Source of the DNA: an uncultured Eggerthellaceae bacterium
GTDB taxonomy: Bacteria; Actinomycetota; Coriobacteriia; Coriobacteriales; Eggerthellaceae
Assembly: GCA_944321455.1 (NCBI GenBank)
Contig: CALULI010000004.1
Location: 186,001-250,000, forward strand
Reading direction: 5' to 3'
Length of the DNA stretch: 64,000 nucleotides
In this document: in pieces, positions 27,102 to 36,029 of the stretch
Layout of the letters: every line of letters starts with the position of its first letter
Position numbering within the stretch: the stretch's first letter is position 1
Notes under the pieces: model-generated
What the model was told of the DNA's origin: nothing
Seen by the model: the letters and a program-made list of their open reading frames with translations, nothing else
Database searches by the model: none
Position numbers and translations under genes: made by a program

Positions 27102-27179
27102 TGGTGTAGAGATGGCGTAGAAATATCCCCTCTATTTTTCGGGATTTATCCACGCCATTATTTTGGGATACACCCTCTA
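27085..27179. repeat. 16-bp direct repeat bracketing the ppx terminator
   Basis: TGGGATACACCCTCTA occurs at 27085-27100, where it codes for the last residues of the Ppx protein, and again exactly at 27164-27179. The 63 bp between the copies contain the terminator stem. Confidence 0.8.
27113..27163 (+). terminator. Terminator after ppx
   Basis: A 17-position stem (27113-27129 with 27141-27157) with three mismatches, loop CTCTATTTTTC, followed by TTATTTT. Confidence 0.7.
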
Positions 27180-27359
27180 CATAGAACTTATTTACACAAT
27201 TTCACACGATTACATTAAATAAGTGCAACTAGATTGCATGTCATGCTGCCATGCAGGCAAAAAACGTAATAAAATAGAAGTTGTGAAAATAAACGTGTCT
27301 CACACAATGACAGGCATTTTCAACTACACGTAATACGAGATTAGAGACAGGGGACAAGA

Positions 27360-30098
27360 GTGAAGCAGGGAAAAAAGCCTTTGCCTTACATGCAGAACCG
27401 TGAGCTATCATGGCTTGAATTTAACAAGCGTGTTCTCGATCAAGGAGAAGACCACAACGTACCTCTTCTTGAACGTTTGACACGCATTTCAATTTTTGGA
27501 AGCAACCTTCAAGAATTCTTTATGGTTCGCGTTGGTAGTCTTACTGACCTTTCTTTTGTAAAGAAAGAAATTCGCGAAAACAAAACCCTCATGACGCCTG
27601 ATGAACAGCTTGATGCTATTTATGAGCGCTGTCACGAACTCTATCCAGAACAGGAACGCATTTTCCATAAGATCCTTGATCAGCTTGGTGCATATGGCAT
27701 CAAGCAGCTTCTCCCTAAAGAACTCAACGAAGAACAAGCTGAATACTTGCATGCGTATCTGCAAAATCAGGTTGTACCTTTCTTGTCACCTCAGATTATT
27801 AATTCTCGCCACCCCTTCCCTCACCTGGAAAATGGTGCGCTCTACGTTTTGCTTCGCTTGGATGAAGAACGCACCCGCGAAAAGGTAAAGGAAAGTTCCA
27901 AGAACAAAAAGAAGGCAAAGAATGTTGGTGCTGATGATGCAACCTTTGGTTTGGTTCCTCTACCCCGCCAAGCAAACCGCGTCATTAAGCTTCCTGGCGA
28001 AGGTTTCCAGTTCATCTTGCTTGAAAATGCACTGAAGACCATTGTTGATGAAATCTTTTCCATGTACATCACCAAACGCGCAAGCGTTATCTGCGTAACC
28101 CGTAATGCAGACATTGACGCTAATGACGGTGTTGATGATATTGATTATGACTATCGTGAGCATATGAAGCGCATCTTGAAGAAGCGTGCGCGTCTGGCTC
28201 CTGTTCGTCTTGAATCAGACCTTCCTCTTTCGGCAGTTACCGAAAAGTTTTTGCTCAGCCGCTTAGAGCTGAAGCCTCATCAGGTTTTCATCACCGATGT
28301 TCCTCTGGATATGGACTATGCATGGGGTCTTTATGGCATGGTAAGCAAGGACCTTCAAGCAGAGCTTACGCCTAAGCCCTTCAGCCCAACGTGGCCTGCT
28401 TGCCTTGATCGCAGACGTCCTATTATTGAGCAGGTATGCGAACACGACGTGCTGCTTTCTTATCCGTATGAAAGCATGGATCCATTTGTTACTATGCTGC
28501 GTGAAGCTGCTAATGACCCATCAGTTCTTTCCATCAAGATCACGCTCTACCGCTTAGCAAGCCAGTCTCACTTGGCTGAGGCACTGCTTGCCGCAGCAGA
28601 AAACGGTAAAGAAGTAACTGCCCTGTTCGAGCTGCGTGCACGCTTCGACGAATTCAACAACATTGAATGGTCACAGCGTTTTGAGCAGGCGGGCGCCAAT
28701 GTTATTTATGGCTTCCATGATTTCAAGGTTCACTCAAAGATCTGCGTTATCACGCGCCACACTGATCAGGGCTTACAGCACATTACCCAGCTTGGTACAG
28801 GTAACTACAACGAAAAGACTTCAAGACTCTATACGGACTTCTCCTATATCACTACCGATGAAAGCATTGGTAAGGATGCTGCTGAATTCTTCCGCAACAT
28901 GGGTCTTGAAAACACCTCAGATAACTACCGCACCCTTTCTGTTGCACCATTGCAGATCAAGCCAATGATTCTGAACAAGATTGATGAACAGATTGCGCTT
29001 GCTCAAGAAGGTAAGCCAAACGGCGTTGTCTTCAAGAGCAATTCTGTGACTGACAAAGAAGTTATTGACAAGATTGCCGAAGCATCCCAGGCAGGCGTTG
29101 AGGTAACACTGTTTATCCGTGGCATTTCCTGCATTATTCCAGGTGTTGAAGGTTACACCGACAACGTCAAGGTTGTCTCTATTGTTGGCCGCTTGCTTGA
29201 GCACAGCCGCATCTACGGCTTCGGTCCTCATGATGACATGGAAATCTACCTGGCAAGTGCTGACTTGATGACGCGTAACATGGACAAGCGTATTGAAATT
29301 GCATGGCCTATTCGCAATCCAGAACTTAAAGCACAAATTGTTGAATACCTTGACATTTCCTTGTCTGATACCGCTAAACTTCGCATGCTTAAGAGCGATA
29401 AAACCTACACGCCTCTTGAGTACTTTGCTGATGTTGATGAAAACGGCCAGGTTGACTCCTTCGATTCCCAGGAATACCTGATCAAGAAGGCTCGCGAAGA
29501 CTACGAAATGTCCTTAAAGGAAAAGGAAGAAGAACAAGCACGTCGCAGCGCTAAGGCTCGTGCTCAGCGCTTGTTGGATGAAGAGCTTATTCCTCACGTA
29601 GCCACCGTTAAGGTCCAAGAGGAAGCTGAAGCTACTCCTGTTGTTGAGGAAGAAGCACCTGCAGTAGAAGCAGTTGAAGTTACCGAAGAACCAGTTGTTG
29701 AACAAGCAGCAGCAGAAGAATCTCCTGCTGCTGAAGTAGTTGAAGCTGCAGCAGAGCCCGTAGAAACCACTGAAGAACCTGTTGCTGAAACTCCTGCGGA
29801 AACAATCGAAACCACCGAAGAGCCAGCTGTCGAAGAAGCAACTGCCGAACAAACACCTGCCGCTGAAGCCACTGAAGAGCCAGTTGCTGAAGCTCCCACA
29901 AAAGCAGTTGAAGTAACAACGGAACAAGCAACCGCTGAAGAAGTAGTTGAGCAGACCGCTCCTGTAGCTGAAGCACCTGTTGCAGAAGTTGTACAAGAGC
30001 CTGCACAACAAGCAGCACCTATCCAGTTGGTAGAAAAGAAGCAGCCACGTGCAGGGTTACTTGCTCGCTTGAAGTTCCTCTTCACTGGACGCCTTTAA
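27360..30098 (+). CDS. ppk1: Polyphosphate kinase 1 with an acidic repeat tail
   Basis: A 912-residue enzyme that makes polyphosphate from ATP. Residues 1 to about 725 are a normal PPK1: N-terminal LSWLEFNKRVLDQ, the autophosphorylated histidine H458 in FKVHSKICVI, and the second conserved histidine H615 in LEHSRIYGF. After a basic linker (ARRSAKARAQRLLDEE), residues about 748-890 are an Ala/Glu/Pro/Val/Thr tail built of imperfect TEEPVAE / VVEAAAEP repeats. It ends in a basic-hydrophobic tip (RAGLLARLKFLFTGRL). The tail is not part of known PPK1 structures and may tether the enzyme. The start is GTG 27360 behind AGGGGAC. Confidence 0.96.
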   Translation: MKQGKKPLPYMQNRELSWLEFNKRVLDQGEDHNVPLLERLTRISIFGSNLQEFFMVRVGSLTDLSFVKKEIRENKTLMTPDEQLDAIYERCHELYPEQERIFHKILDQLGAYGIKQLLPKELNEEQAEYLHAYLQNQVVPFLSPQIINSRHPFPHLENGALYVLLRLDEERTREKVKESSKNKKKAKNVGADDATFGLVPLPRQANRVIKLPGEGFQFILLENALKTIVDEIFSMYITKRASVICVTRNADIDANDGVDDIDYDYREHMKRILKKRARLAPVRLESDLPLSAVTEKFLLSRLELKPHQVFITDVPLDMDYAWGLYGMVSKDLQAELTPKPFSPTWPACLDRRRPIIEQVCEHDVLLSYPYESMDPFVTMLREAANDPSVLSIKITLYRLASQSHLAEALLAAAENGKEVTALFELRARFDEFNNIEWSQRFEQAGANVIYGFHDFKVHSKICVITRHTDQGLQHITQLGTGNYNEKTSRLYTDFSYITTDESIGKDAAEFFRNMGLENTSDNYRTLSVAPLQIKPMILNKIDEQIALAQEGKPNGVVFKSNSVTDKEVIDKIAEASQAGVEVTLFIRGISCIIPGVEGYTDNVKVVSIVGRLLEHSRIYGFGPHDDMEIYLASADLMTRNMDKRIEIAWPIRNPELKAQIVEYLDISLSDTAKLRMLKSDKTYTPLEYFADVDENGQVDSFDSQEYLIKKAREDYEMSLKEKEEEQARRSAKARAQRLLDEELIPHVATVKVQEEAEATPVVEEEAPAVEAVEVTEEPVVEQAAAEESPAAEVVEAAAEPVETTEEPVAETPAETIETTEEPAVEEATAEQTPAAEATEEPVAEAPTKAVEVTTEQATAEEVVEQTAPVAEAPVAEVVQEPAQQAAPIQLVEKKQPRAGLLARLKFLFTGRL

Positions 30099-30124
30099 GA
30101 CAACGCAAACAGACCAATCAATCT

Positions 30125-30154
30125 AAGAGCAGGACACAAGTCCTGCTCTTTTTT
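30125..30154 (+). terminator. Terminator after ppk1
   Basis: Perfect 10-bp stem AAGAGCAGGA / TCCTGCTCTT, 6-nt loop, then TTTT. Confidence 0.9.
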
Positions 30155-30193
30155 GGGCTATATGCCAGTAATAGCAACTATTCAGGTCAAGCG

Positions 30194-30227
30194 AAAACAA
30201 GGGAAACCAAAGCACTTCCCTTGTTTT
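30194..30227. other. Perfect 12-bp hairpin in the ppk1-asd gap
   Basis: AAAACAAGGGAA / TTCCCTTGTTTT with a 10-nt loop. The A/T ends make it terminator-like in both directions. It is the middle of three hairpins in the 326-bp gap 30099-30424, which shows no gene. Confidence 0.7.
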
Positions 30228-30272
30228 ATCCGCTCTCCTCGTCGTAAGCGGTAGCGTGGTTTGCGTGCAAAA

Positions 30273-30308
30273 TCAGCCGAGTAATTTTTACTCGGCTGAG
30301 CTTTTTTG
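30273..30308. terminator. Strong bidirectional terminator (asd, and plus-strand readthrough)
   Basis: Perfect 12-bp stem TCAGCCGAGTAA / TTACTCGGCTGA with a 3-nt loop; GCTTTTTT follows on the plus strand and TTTTGC on the minus strand. Confidence 0.9.
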
Positions 30309-30424
30309 GAGCAAAATTCTCTTTAACTTTTTTCCTATAACCCTCAAAAGACCGTTGTAAAATCGACTGTTTTCGCTAACTCGCGAGACTTGAAGCCTTC
30401 GTCGCCAGCACTTGCGCGTGCTCC

Positions 30425-31468
30425 TTAAGCAGGAAGAAGCAACTGCGCAATTTGAACTGCATTAAGAGCAGCGCCTTTGCGAATCTGGTCAGCAACAACC
30501 CAAAAAGCAAGACCATGATCAACTGAAGGATCTTTGCGCAAACGGCCAACATAAGTGTCATTCGTACCTGCCAACAAACCAGGCATAGGATAGACGTTCT
30601 GATCAACGTCATCCATCAACGTAACACCAGGAGCCTTCGCTAAGGCTTCACGTGCTTCTTCTACGCTGATATCAGAATCAAATTCAACGTTAACCGCTTC
30701 GCCATGGCAGCGCAGCACAGGCACACGCACGCACGTAGCCGCTACCTTAATAGCGTCATCACCCATGATCTTTTTGGTTTCCACGACCATCTTCCACTCT
30801 TCTTTGGTAGAAGCATCATCTAAGAATTTATCAATGTGAGGAATGCAGTTAAACGCAATCTGGTGAGCAAAGGCATCAACCGTCAGCTCTTCACCGTTAA
30901 GGAACTGACGGGTCTGAGAATACAGCTCATCCATTGCGGCAGCACCAGCACCAGAAGCTGCTTGATAGGTTGAAACCACAACGCGCTTAATGTGAGACAG
31001 ATCATAGAGCGGCTTTAAGGCAACAACCATCTGAATGGTGGAGCAATTTGGATTAGCAATAACACCGCTATGCCAAGAAAGATCTTGAGGGTTTACCTCA
31101 GGAACCACCAGTGGCACATCTTCATCCATACGAAACGCACTGGAGTTATCAATCATGATAGCACCCGCTGAAACAATGGCGTCGCGGATTTCCTTTGAAA
31201 CGGAAGCACCAGCAGAACAAAGCGCAATGTCAACACCCTCAAAGCTGGCAGGTGTCATTTCCTCAACCGTCAACTGACCAGGAGCAACCTGTCCGCAGCC
31301 CTTGAACTCAAGCGTCTTACCAGCAGAACGCGCACTTGCAAGTGCTTTTACCTGCGAAGCAGGAAAATCAAGGTCGTGCAAGACCTCTAAGAATTCTTTA
31401 CCAACCGCGCCCGTTGCTCCTACAACAGCAACAACAGGGTTTGCAGGCATTTCTTTCGTCCAAGCCAT
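30425..31468 (-). CDS. asd: Aspartate-semialdehyde dehydrogenase
   Basis: A 347-residue NADPH enzyme reducing aspartyl phosphate to the semialdehyde, feeding lysine, DAP, threonine and methionine. The nucleotide motif is VAVVGATGAVGKEF, the catalytic cysteine lies in IANPNCSTIQM, and the later VVSTYQAASGAGAAAMDEL and FNCIPHIDKF segments are family-typical. Its start is 2 nt from the lysC stop, with AAAGGA inside lysC, so the two are translationally linked in the usual lysC-asd order. Confidence 0.96.
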   Translation of the reverse strand: MAWTKEMPANPVVAVVGATGAVGKEFLEVLHDLDFPASQVKALASARSAGKTLEFKGCGQVAPGQLTVEEMTPASFEGVDIALCSAGASVSKEIRDAIVSAGAIMIDNSSAFRMDEDVPLVVPEVNPQDLSWHSGVIANPNCSTIQMVVALKPLYDLSHIKRVVVSTYQAASGAGAAAMDELYSQTRQFLNGEELTVDAFAHQIAFNCIPHIDKFLDDASTKEEWKMVVETKKIMGDDAIKVAATCVRVPVLRCHGEAVNVEFDSDISVEEAREALAKAPGVTLMDDVDQNVYPMPGLLAGTNDTYVGRLRKDPSVDHGLAFWVVADQIRKGAALNAVQIAQLLLPA

Positions 31469-31470
31469 AA

Positions 31471-32751
31471 TTAACGTCCTTTGTTCATCTTTGCAGCTAT
31501 CTCTTCAGCGGAGAGCTGGGTTTCTTCAAAAATAGTGTCAGAATCAAGACCAAAAGCGGTATGTAAGCAACGAACCGCTGCTTCAACCTGGCTTCCGTCA
31601 ACAACAACCGAAATACGAATAGGACTGGTAGAAATCATCAAAATGTTGATTTCGTTTTCGGCAAGGGTCTTAAAAGCACGAGCAGCAACACCAGGGCTTG
31701 ACTTCATGCCCGTACCAACCAAAGAAACCTTTGCGATATTTTCATCAATAAGAATTTGAGAAGCATCCAGCATTTCTGCAGCACGATTAACTGCTTCCAT
31801 AGCATTTTCTTTTTGGCTGCCAGGGAACGTAAAGCTGATATTAGCCTTGCCGTCAGTTGAAACATTCTGAATGATCATGTCAACCGACACATTGTTGCTT
31901 GCCAAGATTGAGAAGACCTTAGCAGCAATACCTGGTTCGTCATGAAGACCGCGCATGGTTATTTTCATTTCCGAAGTGTCATGAGCAATGCCCGAAATTA
32001 CTGCCTGTTCCATGGAAGGAGCAACCTCCTTAATCAAGGTTCCCTCTGCATCTGAAAATGCAGAACGCGAATGAATAACTACCTTATATTTACGAGCGAA
32101 TTCAACAGCGCGCGCTTGCAAAACACCTGCGCCTTCGCTGGACAGCTCAAGCATGTCATCGTAGGAAACAACATCTAACTTACGAGCACGTGGGGCAACA
32201 CGTGGGTCAGCCGAATAGATGCCATCAACATCGGAATAGATTTCACACACATCAGCACTAATGCCACACGCAAGAGCAACTGCTGTGGTGTCAGAACCAC
32301 CGCGACCGAGTGTAGTGATATCTCCTTCGGTGGTAATGCCCTGGAAGCCAGCAACAACAACGATGGCGCCCGTTTCAAGGCCTTCGCGAATACGATGCGT
32401 ATCAATGTTGTCAATTTTTGCTGAGGAATAATTATCGTCTGTAGCAATGCCTGCTTGCCAACCGGTATAGCTAACTGCCTGATAGCCGCGTGCTTGAATA
32501 GCCATAGCCAACAGCGCCATACTTACCTGCTCACCCGTGGACAAGAGCATGTCCATTTCACGTTTTGCAGGAGAGGTGTTCACAGAAGCAGCAAGCGCAA
32601 CTAGTTCGTCAGTTGTTTTGCCCATTGCAGATACAACGGCAACAACATCATGACCTTCTTGTTTTTTTGCAATAAGGCGCTGCGCTACTTTTTGAATACG
32701 CTCAGGAGACGCAACAGACGTCCCGCCAAACTTTGCAACAATTAATGCCAT
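31471..32751 (-). CDS. lysC: Aspartate kinase
   Basis: A 426-residue aspartokinase making 4-phospho-aspartate. The kinase domain begins LIVAKFGGTSVASPERI and contains TLGRGGSDTTAVALA and EIYSDVDGIYSADPR. Two C-terminal ACT domains (from about residue 265) give feedback control by lysine or threonine. The length is that of the single-function alpha-type enzyme; an internal start for a separate beta subunit, as in some Gram-positives, cannot be judged. GGGAAGAAG precedes ATG 32751. Confidence 0.96.
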   Translation of the reverse strand: MALIVAKFGGTSVASPERIQKVAQRLIAKKQEGHDVVAVVSAMGKTTDELVALAASVNTSPAKREMDMLLSTGEQVSMALLAMAIQARGYQAVSYTGWQAGIATDDNYSSAKIDNIDTHRIREGLETGAIVVVAGFQGITTEGDITTLGRGGSDTTAVALACGISADVCEIYSDVDGIYSADPRVAPRARKLDVVSYDDMLELSSEGAGVLQARAVEFARKYKVVIHSRSAFSDAEGTLIKEVAPSMEQAVISGIAHDTSEMKITMRGLHDEPGIAAKVFSILASNNVSVDMIIQNVSTDGKANISFTFPGSQKENAMEAVNRAAEMLDASQILIDENIAKVSLVGTGMKSSPGVAARAFKTLAENEINILMISTSPIRISVVVDGSQVEAAVRCLHTAFGLDSDTIFEETQLSAEEIAAKMNKGR

Positions 32752-32813
32752 AGTCTTCTTCCCTTGATGAAAAATGCTTTTCTATCATAGCAAAATTTCA
32801 ATTTACGAAAGCA

Positions 32814-32839
32814 CAATGCGCGTCCAAAAACGCGCATTG
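32814..32839. other. Perfect 10-bp hairpin between the MBL-fold gene and lysC
   Basis: CAATGCGCGT / ACGCGCATTG, loop 6 nt. There is no U-tract, so it is not a classical terminator, though it sits where one is expected after the MBL-fold gene. Confidence 0.5.
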
Positions 32840-32866
32840 GGGCCCTCTTGAAACATGATGTTAACT

Positions 32867-33550
32867 TTAGCAAAAATAGGCAAAAACACGACGCTGTTCT
32901 TCGCCAATGGACGTTGGAGAGTTGTGTCCGGGAAGCACCACCGTATCATCAGGAAGTTGGGAGAGACGGCGCAAGGAAGCACGCATCTGTTTATCATTGC
33001 CACCAGGGAAATCGGTCCTGCCAATAGACCCGCAAAACAGCGTGTCGCCAGAAATGAGCACATTGTCAGCTTCGGGATGATTGGTGTCAGCAGCATCCAA
33101 GAACAGACAGATTCCGCCTTCAGTATGACCAGGTGTCAAAAGAACCTTCCATGGCATAGCACCTAAGGTAATGGTGTCCTTGTCCCCCACCGTTACATCA
33201 ACAGGGCATCCTTGCACGCGCAAAGGACCGTCGCTGCCACTGGGATGTTCAATTTCGGGCGCATCAATTGCCGAAGCGTAGACGGGAGCACCCGTCTTGT
33301 CCTTCAAGTCCTTCAGCGCGCCAATATGGTCAGCATGACGATGGGTAACCACGATAGCATCTAAGGTACGGCCACCAAGCGCATCAACAATACGATCAGC
33401 GCTTGCAGCAGGATCTACCACGAAGGTAGTAGTGCCGTCAGAAATGATATAGACATTGTTTTGGATCATGCCCAATACCATAAATTCAATATCTACACAG
33501 GCACCGTTAATGCGATAGCCTTTTGTTCCGCGTGAAAGTGAATAGCTCAT
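32867..33550 (-). CDS. MBL-fold hydrolase, glyoxalase II-like
   Basis: A 227-residue metallo-beta-lactamase-fold enzyme. The dinuclear metal motif is VVTHRHADHIG near residue 68; further ligands are LTPGHTEGG, LISGDTLFCGSIGR and VLPGHN. The SIGRTDFPGG sequence is typical of the YcbL/glyoxalase II-like group that hydrolyses thioesters such as S-lactoylglutathione. Many bacteria in this group lack glutathione, so the natural thiol may differ. ATG 33550 follows AAAGGGAAG. The gene lies just downstream of rel on the minus strand. Confidence 0.88.
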   Translation of the reverse strand: MSYSLSRGTKGYRINGACVDIEFMVLGMIQNNVYIISDGTTTFVVDPAASADRIVDALGGRTLDAIVVTHRHADHIGALKDLKDKTGAPVYASAIDAPEIEHPSGSDGPLRVQGCPVDVTVGDKDTITLGAMPWKVLLTPGHTEGGICLFLDAADTNHPEADNVLISGDTLFCGSIGRTDFPGGNDKQMRASLRRLSQLPDDTVVLPGHNSPTSIGEEQRRVFAYFC

Positions 33551-33582
33551 TTCTTCCCTTTCAGTTGTGAGATTACGTATAT

Positions 33583-33669
33583 CTTCGTGCGCTTTTCTGT
33601 TTCAGCTTCCTTGTTGTGTATTTCGCATTATGCGCGTTTCTCTTGTGCGTATGCTTTTCTTCGTGCGCT
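33583..33669. repeat. Degenerate repeats in the rel/MBL gap
   Basis: CTTCGTGCGCT occurs at 33583-33593 and 33659-33669, with related TTCGC.TTATGCGCG and CTTGTGCGTATGC pieces between. The stretch is T-rich with a TTGTGCG-like theme and looks like a decayed tandem array. It holds no gene. Confidence 0.5.
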
Positions 33670-33674
33670 GTATT

Positions 33675-36014
33675 TTACTTGTGCTTCTGCGAAGATGCAT
33701 TAGGCATCATGCGACTTGCCTCAAACACACCTTCAATACCTTGCAGTTTCTTCAACAAGCGATCAATAACAGCCGTATCAGAAATCTGGAACAAGAAGCG
33801 CATCTCTACCATATTGTCACGATGCGTGGTTGAACTTGACGAAACAACATTGGCACCATATTCCGAAAAGACCTGTACAACGTCACGCAACAAATTCATG
33901 CGATCAAGCGCTTCAACGAAGATTTCAACATTAAAGAGTGCATCTCCCGTTGGTACATCATCTTCCCAGTGCGCTTCAATGATGCGTTCAGGGTTTTTCA
34001 GCAAATCCTTGGCATTAGGACAGTCACGGCGATGAACCGAAACGCCACGACCACGCGTCACAAAGCCAACAATGTCATCTCCTGGAACAGGATTGCAGCA
34101 GCGCGACAAACGTACCAGCACATCATCAATGCCCTTAATCACAACGCCGTTAGAAGCAGTTTGATGTTTTTTAGGACGCTTAACGCTGGTAAGCATAGGA
34201 GGCATCTTGCCTGTTGACATCTTCGACGATCCAATAACGGGCTTTTCCGCATCATCGGTGGCGTTATCAACCAACAGCTTCAGCATACGGTTGGCCACAT
34301 GGGTCGCACTTTCTTTGTTGTTACCCACGTTAACCAACATGTCATCAGCGTCTTTGAAGCCAAGGGATTCAGCAACCTGCTTCATGGCACGCATGCTTTG
34401 AGCGGACGAAAGACCCAAGCCGTGCTTGCGCATTTCGCGCGTCAGCTTATCGCGTCCCTTTTCCAGGTCATCCCCACGACTCATCTTTGAGAAGTAGGAG
34501 CGAATCTTAGAACGTGCCGAAGGGGTTTTGACAATGTTGAGCCAGTTGCGTGACGGAGAAGCACTCTTCTGCGTCAGAATCTCAACACGATCACCCAGCT
34601 GGAGGGTATAACTCAACGGAACAATAGAGCCGTTAACTTTCGCACCAACACAATGGTGGCCTACTTCGGTATGGATAGCATAAGCAAAGTCAACAGGTGT
34701 TGATCCTGTACGCAAGCTCATCGCTTTGCCCTTCGGCGTAAAGACGTAGACTTCTTTTGGATCAAGATCAACCTTGAGCGACTTCAAGAATTCACGCGAA
34801 TCCTTCGTTTCGTCTTGCCAGTCAACCATTTCGCGCAGCCAGGCAATCTGCTTATCAAGATTAGTTTCGGCGCCCTTGCCGCCCTTTTCCTTGTAGCGCC
34901 AATGAGCTGCAACGCCATATTCGCTCATGCGGTGCATTTCTTCGGTACGAATTTGCACCTCAAGCGGACGACCCGCAGGACCAATAACCGTTGTATGCAA
35001 GCTCTGATACATGTTGAACTTAGGCATAGCAATGTAGTCCTTGAAGCGCCCTGGCATTGGATGCCACAAACTATGAACAGCACCCAAGGCGGAATAGCAG
35101 TCCTTCACGGTATCCACAATAATACGGACCGCAATTAAGTCATAGATTTCAGAGAAGCCTTTGCCCTTTTTGGACATCTTCTGATAGATGGAATACAGAT
35201 GCTTTGGCCTGCCCATAATTTGAGCTTGAACGCCAATCTTGTTCATTTCCCCGTGGAGAATATCAATCACGCTTTGCAGGTATTCTTCGCGTTCATGGCG
35301 CGTTTCAGCAACCATGCGTGAAACCTGCTTAAACTTGGAAGGCTCTAAATAGAAAAAAGCAAGGTCTTCAAGTTCCCACTTAATTGAGTTGATTCCCAAG
35401 CGATGCGCAATAGGAGCATAGATTTCAAGCGTTTCACGTGCCTTGAAAATACGACGGTCTTCGCGCAGTGCCGAAAGCGTTCTCATGTTGTGCAAACGGT
35501 CAGAAAGCTTAATAACCATGACGCGAATGTCTTTGCTCATGGCAATCAGCATTTTTCTGAAGGTTTCGGCCTGTTCATCGGTTAAGTCTTCTACTTCAAG
35601 TTTGGTAATCTTGGTAACGCCATCAACCAGTTCAGCAACGGCACTGCCAAACTCTTCGGCCACTTCCTCTTTCGTTGTTGACGAATCCTCAACAGTGTCA
35701 TGCAAAAGAGCAGCGCACAGCGTTTCCACGTCCATGTGCAAATCTGCAAGGATGATAGCTACTTCAACAGGATGAATAATGAACGGCTCACCTGATTTAC
35801 GCTTTTGACCATTATGAGCAGCCGATGCAAAGGTAAACGCCTTCTCAAGCATTTTGAGATCTGCGTCATTCAAATAGCTGCTCGCAAGCGTCTCAAGCGC
35901 CTGAAAACGCTCTTCGGGCGTTGCCCCCACAGGAGCAGTGGTTGCAGACCTGATTGTCAGATCTATAGAAGAAGCCTGCGATTGGTGCTGCTCGGTGGCA
36001 CTATGTTGAGCCAT
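33675..36014 (-). CDS. rel: Bifunctional (p)ppGpp synthetase/hydrolase (Rel)
   Basis: A 779-residue RSH enzyme controlling the stringent response. The N-terminal HD hydrolase has GQKRKSGEPFIIHPVEVA and HDTVED. The synthetase domain follows, with IMGRPKHLYSIYQKM and GRFKDYIAMPKFNMYQSLH; the RFKD form is the one seen in bifunctional enzymes. Then come TGS (VYVFTPKGKAMSLRTGSTPVDFAYAIH), a zinc-finger/helical region (RLSRCCNPVPGDDIVGF) and a C-terminal ACT domain. All domains are complete. ATG 36014 has AAAGGAGGA. It starts 16 nt after the RecJ-RecQ stop. Confidence 0.96.
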   Translation of the reverse strand: MAQHSATEQHQSQASSIDLTIRSATTAPVGATPEERFQALETLASSYLNDADLKMLEKAFTFASAAHNGQKRKSGEPFIIHPVEVAIILADLHMDVETLCAALLHDTVEDSSTTKEEVAEEFGSAVAELVDGVTKITKLEVEDLTDEQAETFRKMLIAMSKDIRVMVIKLSDRLHNMRTLSALREDRRIFKARETLEIYAPIAHRLGINSIKWELEDLAFFYLEPSKFKQVSRMVAETRHEREEYLQSVIDILHGEMNKIGVQAQIMGRPKHLYSIYQKMSKKGKGFSEIYDLIAVRIIVDTVKDCYSALGAVHSLWHPMPGRFKDYIAMPKFNMYQSLHTTVIGPAGRPLEVQIRTEEMHRMSEYGVAAHWRYKEKGGKGAETNLDKQIAWLREMVDWQDETKDSREFLKSLKVDLDPKEVYVFTPKGKAMSLRTGSTPVDFAYAIHTEVGHHCVGAKVNGSIVPLSYTLQLGDRVEILTQKSASPSRNWLNIVKTPSARSKIRSYFSKMSRGDDLEKGRDKLTREMRKHGLGLSSAQSMRAMKQVAESLGFKDADDMLVNVGNNKESATHVANRMLKLLVDNATDDAEKPVIGSSKMSTGKMPPMLTSVKRPKKHQTASNGVVIKGIDDVLVRLSRCCNPVPGDDIVGFVTRGRGVSVHRRDCPNAKDLLKNPERIIEAHWEDDVPTGDALFNVEIFVEALDRMNLLRDVVQVFSEYGANVVSSSSTTHRDNMVEMRFLFQISDTAVIDRLLKKLQGIEGVFEASRMMPNASSQKHK

Positions 36015-36029
36015 GTCTATCCTCCTTTC

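Noticed and set aside
29514-30011. Cys/Phe/Leu-rich minus-strand frames opposite the PPK1 tail
   Set aside because: They mirror the GAA/GCA-rich repeats of the tail; the odd composition comes from the repeats on the other strand.
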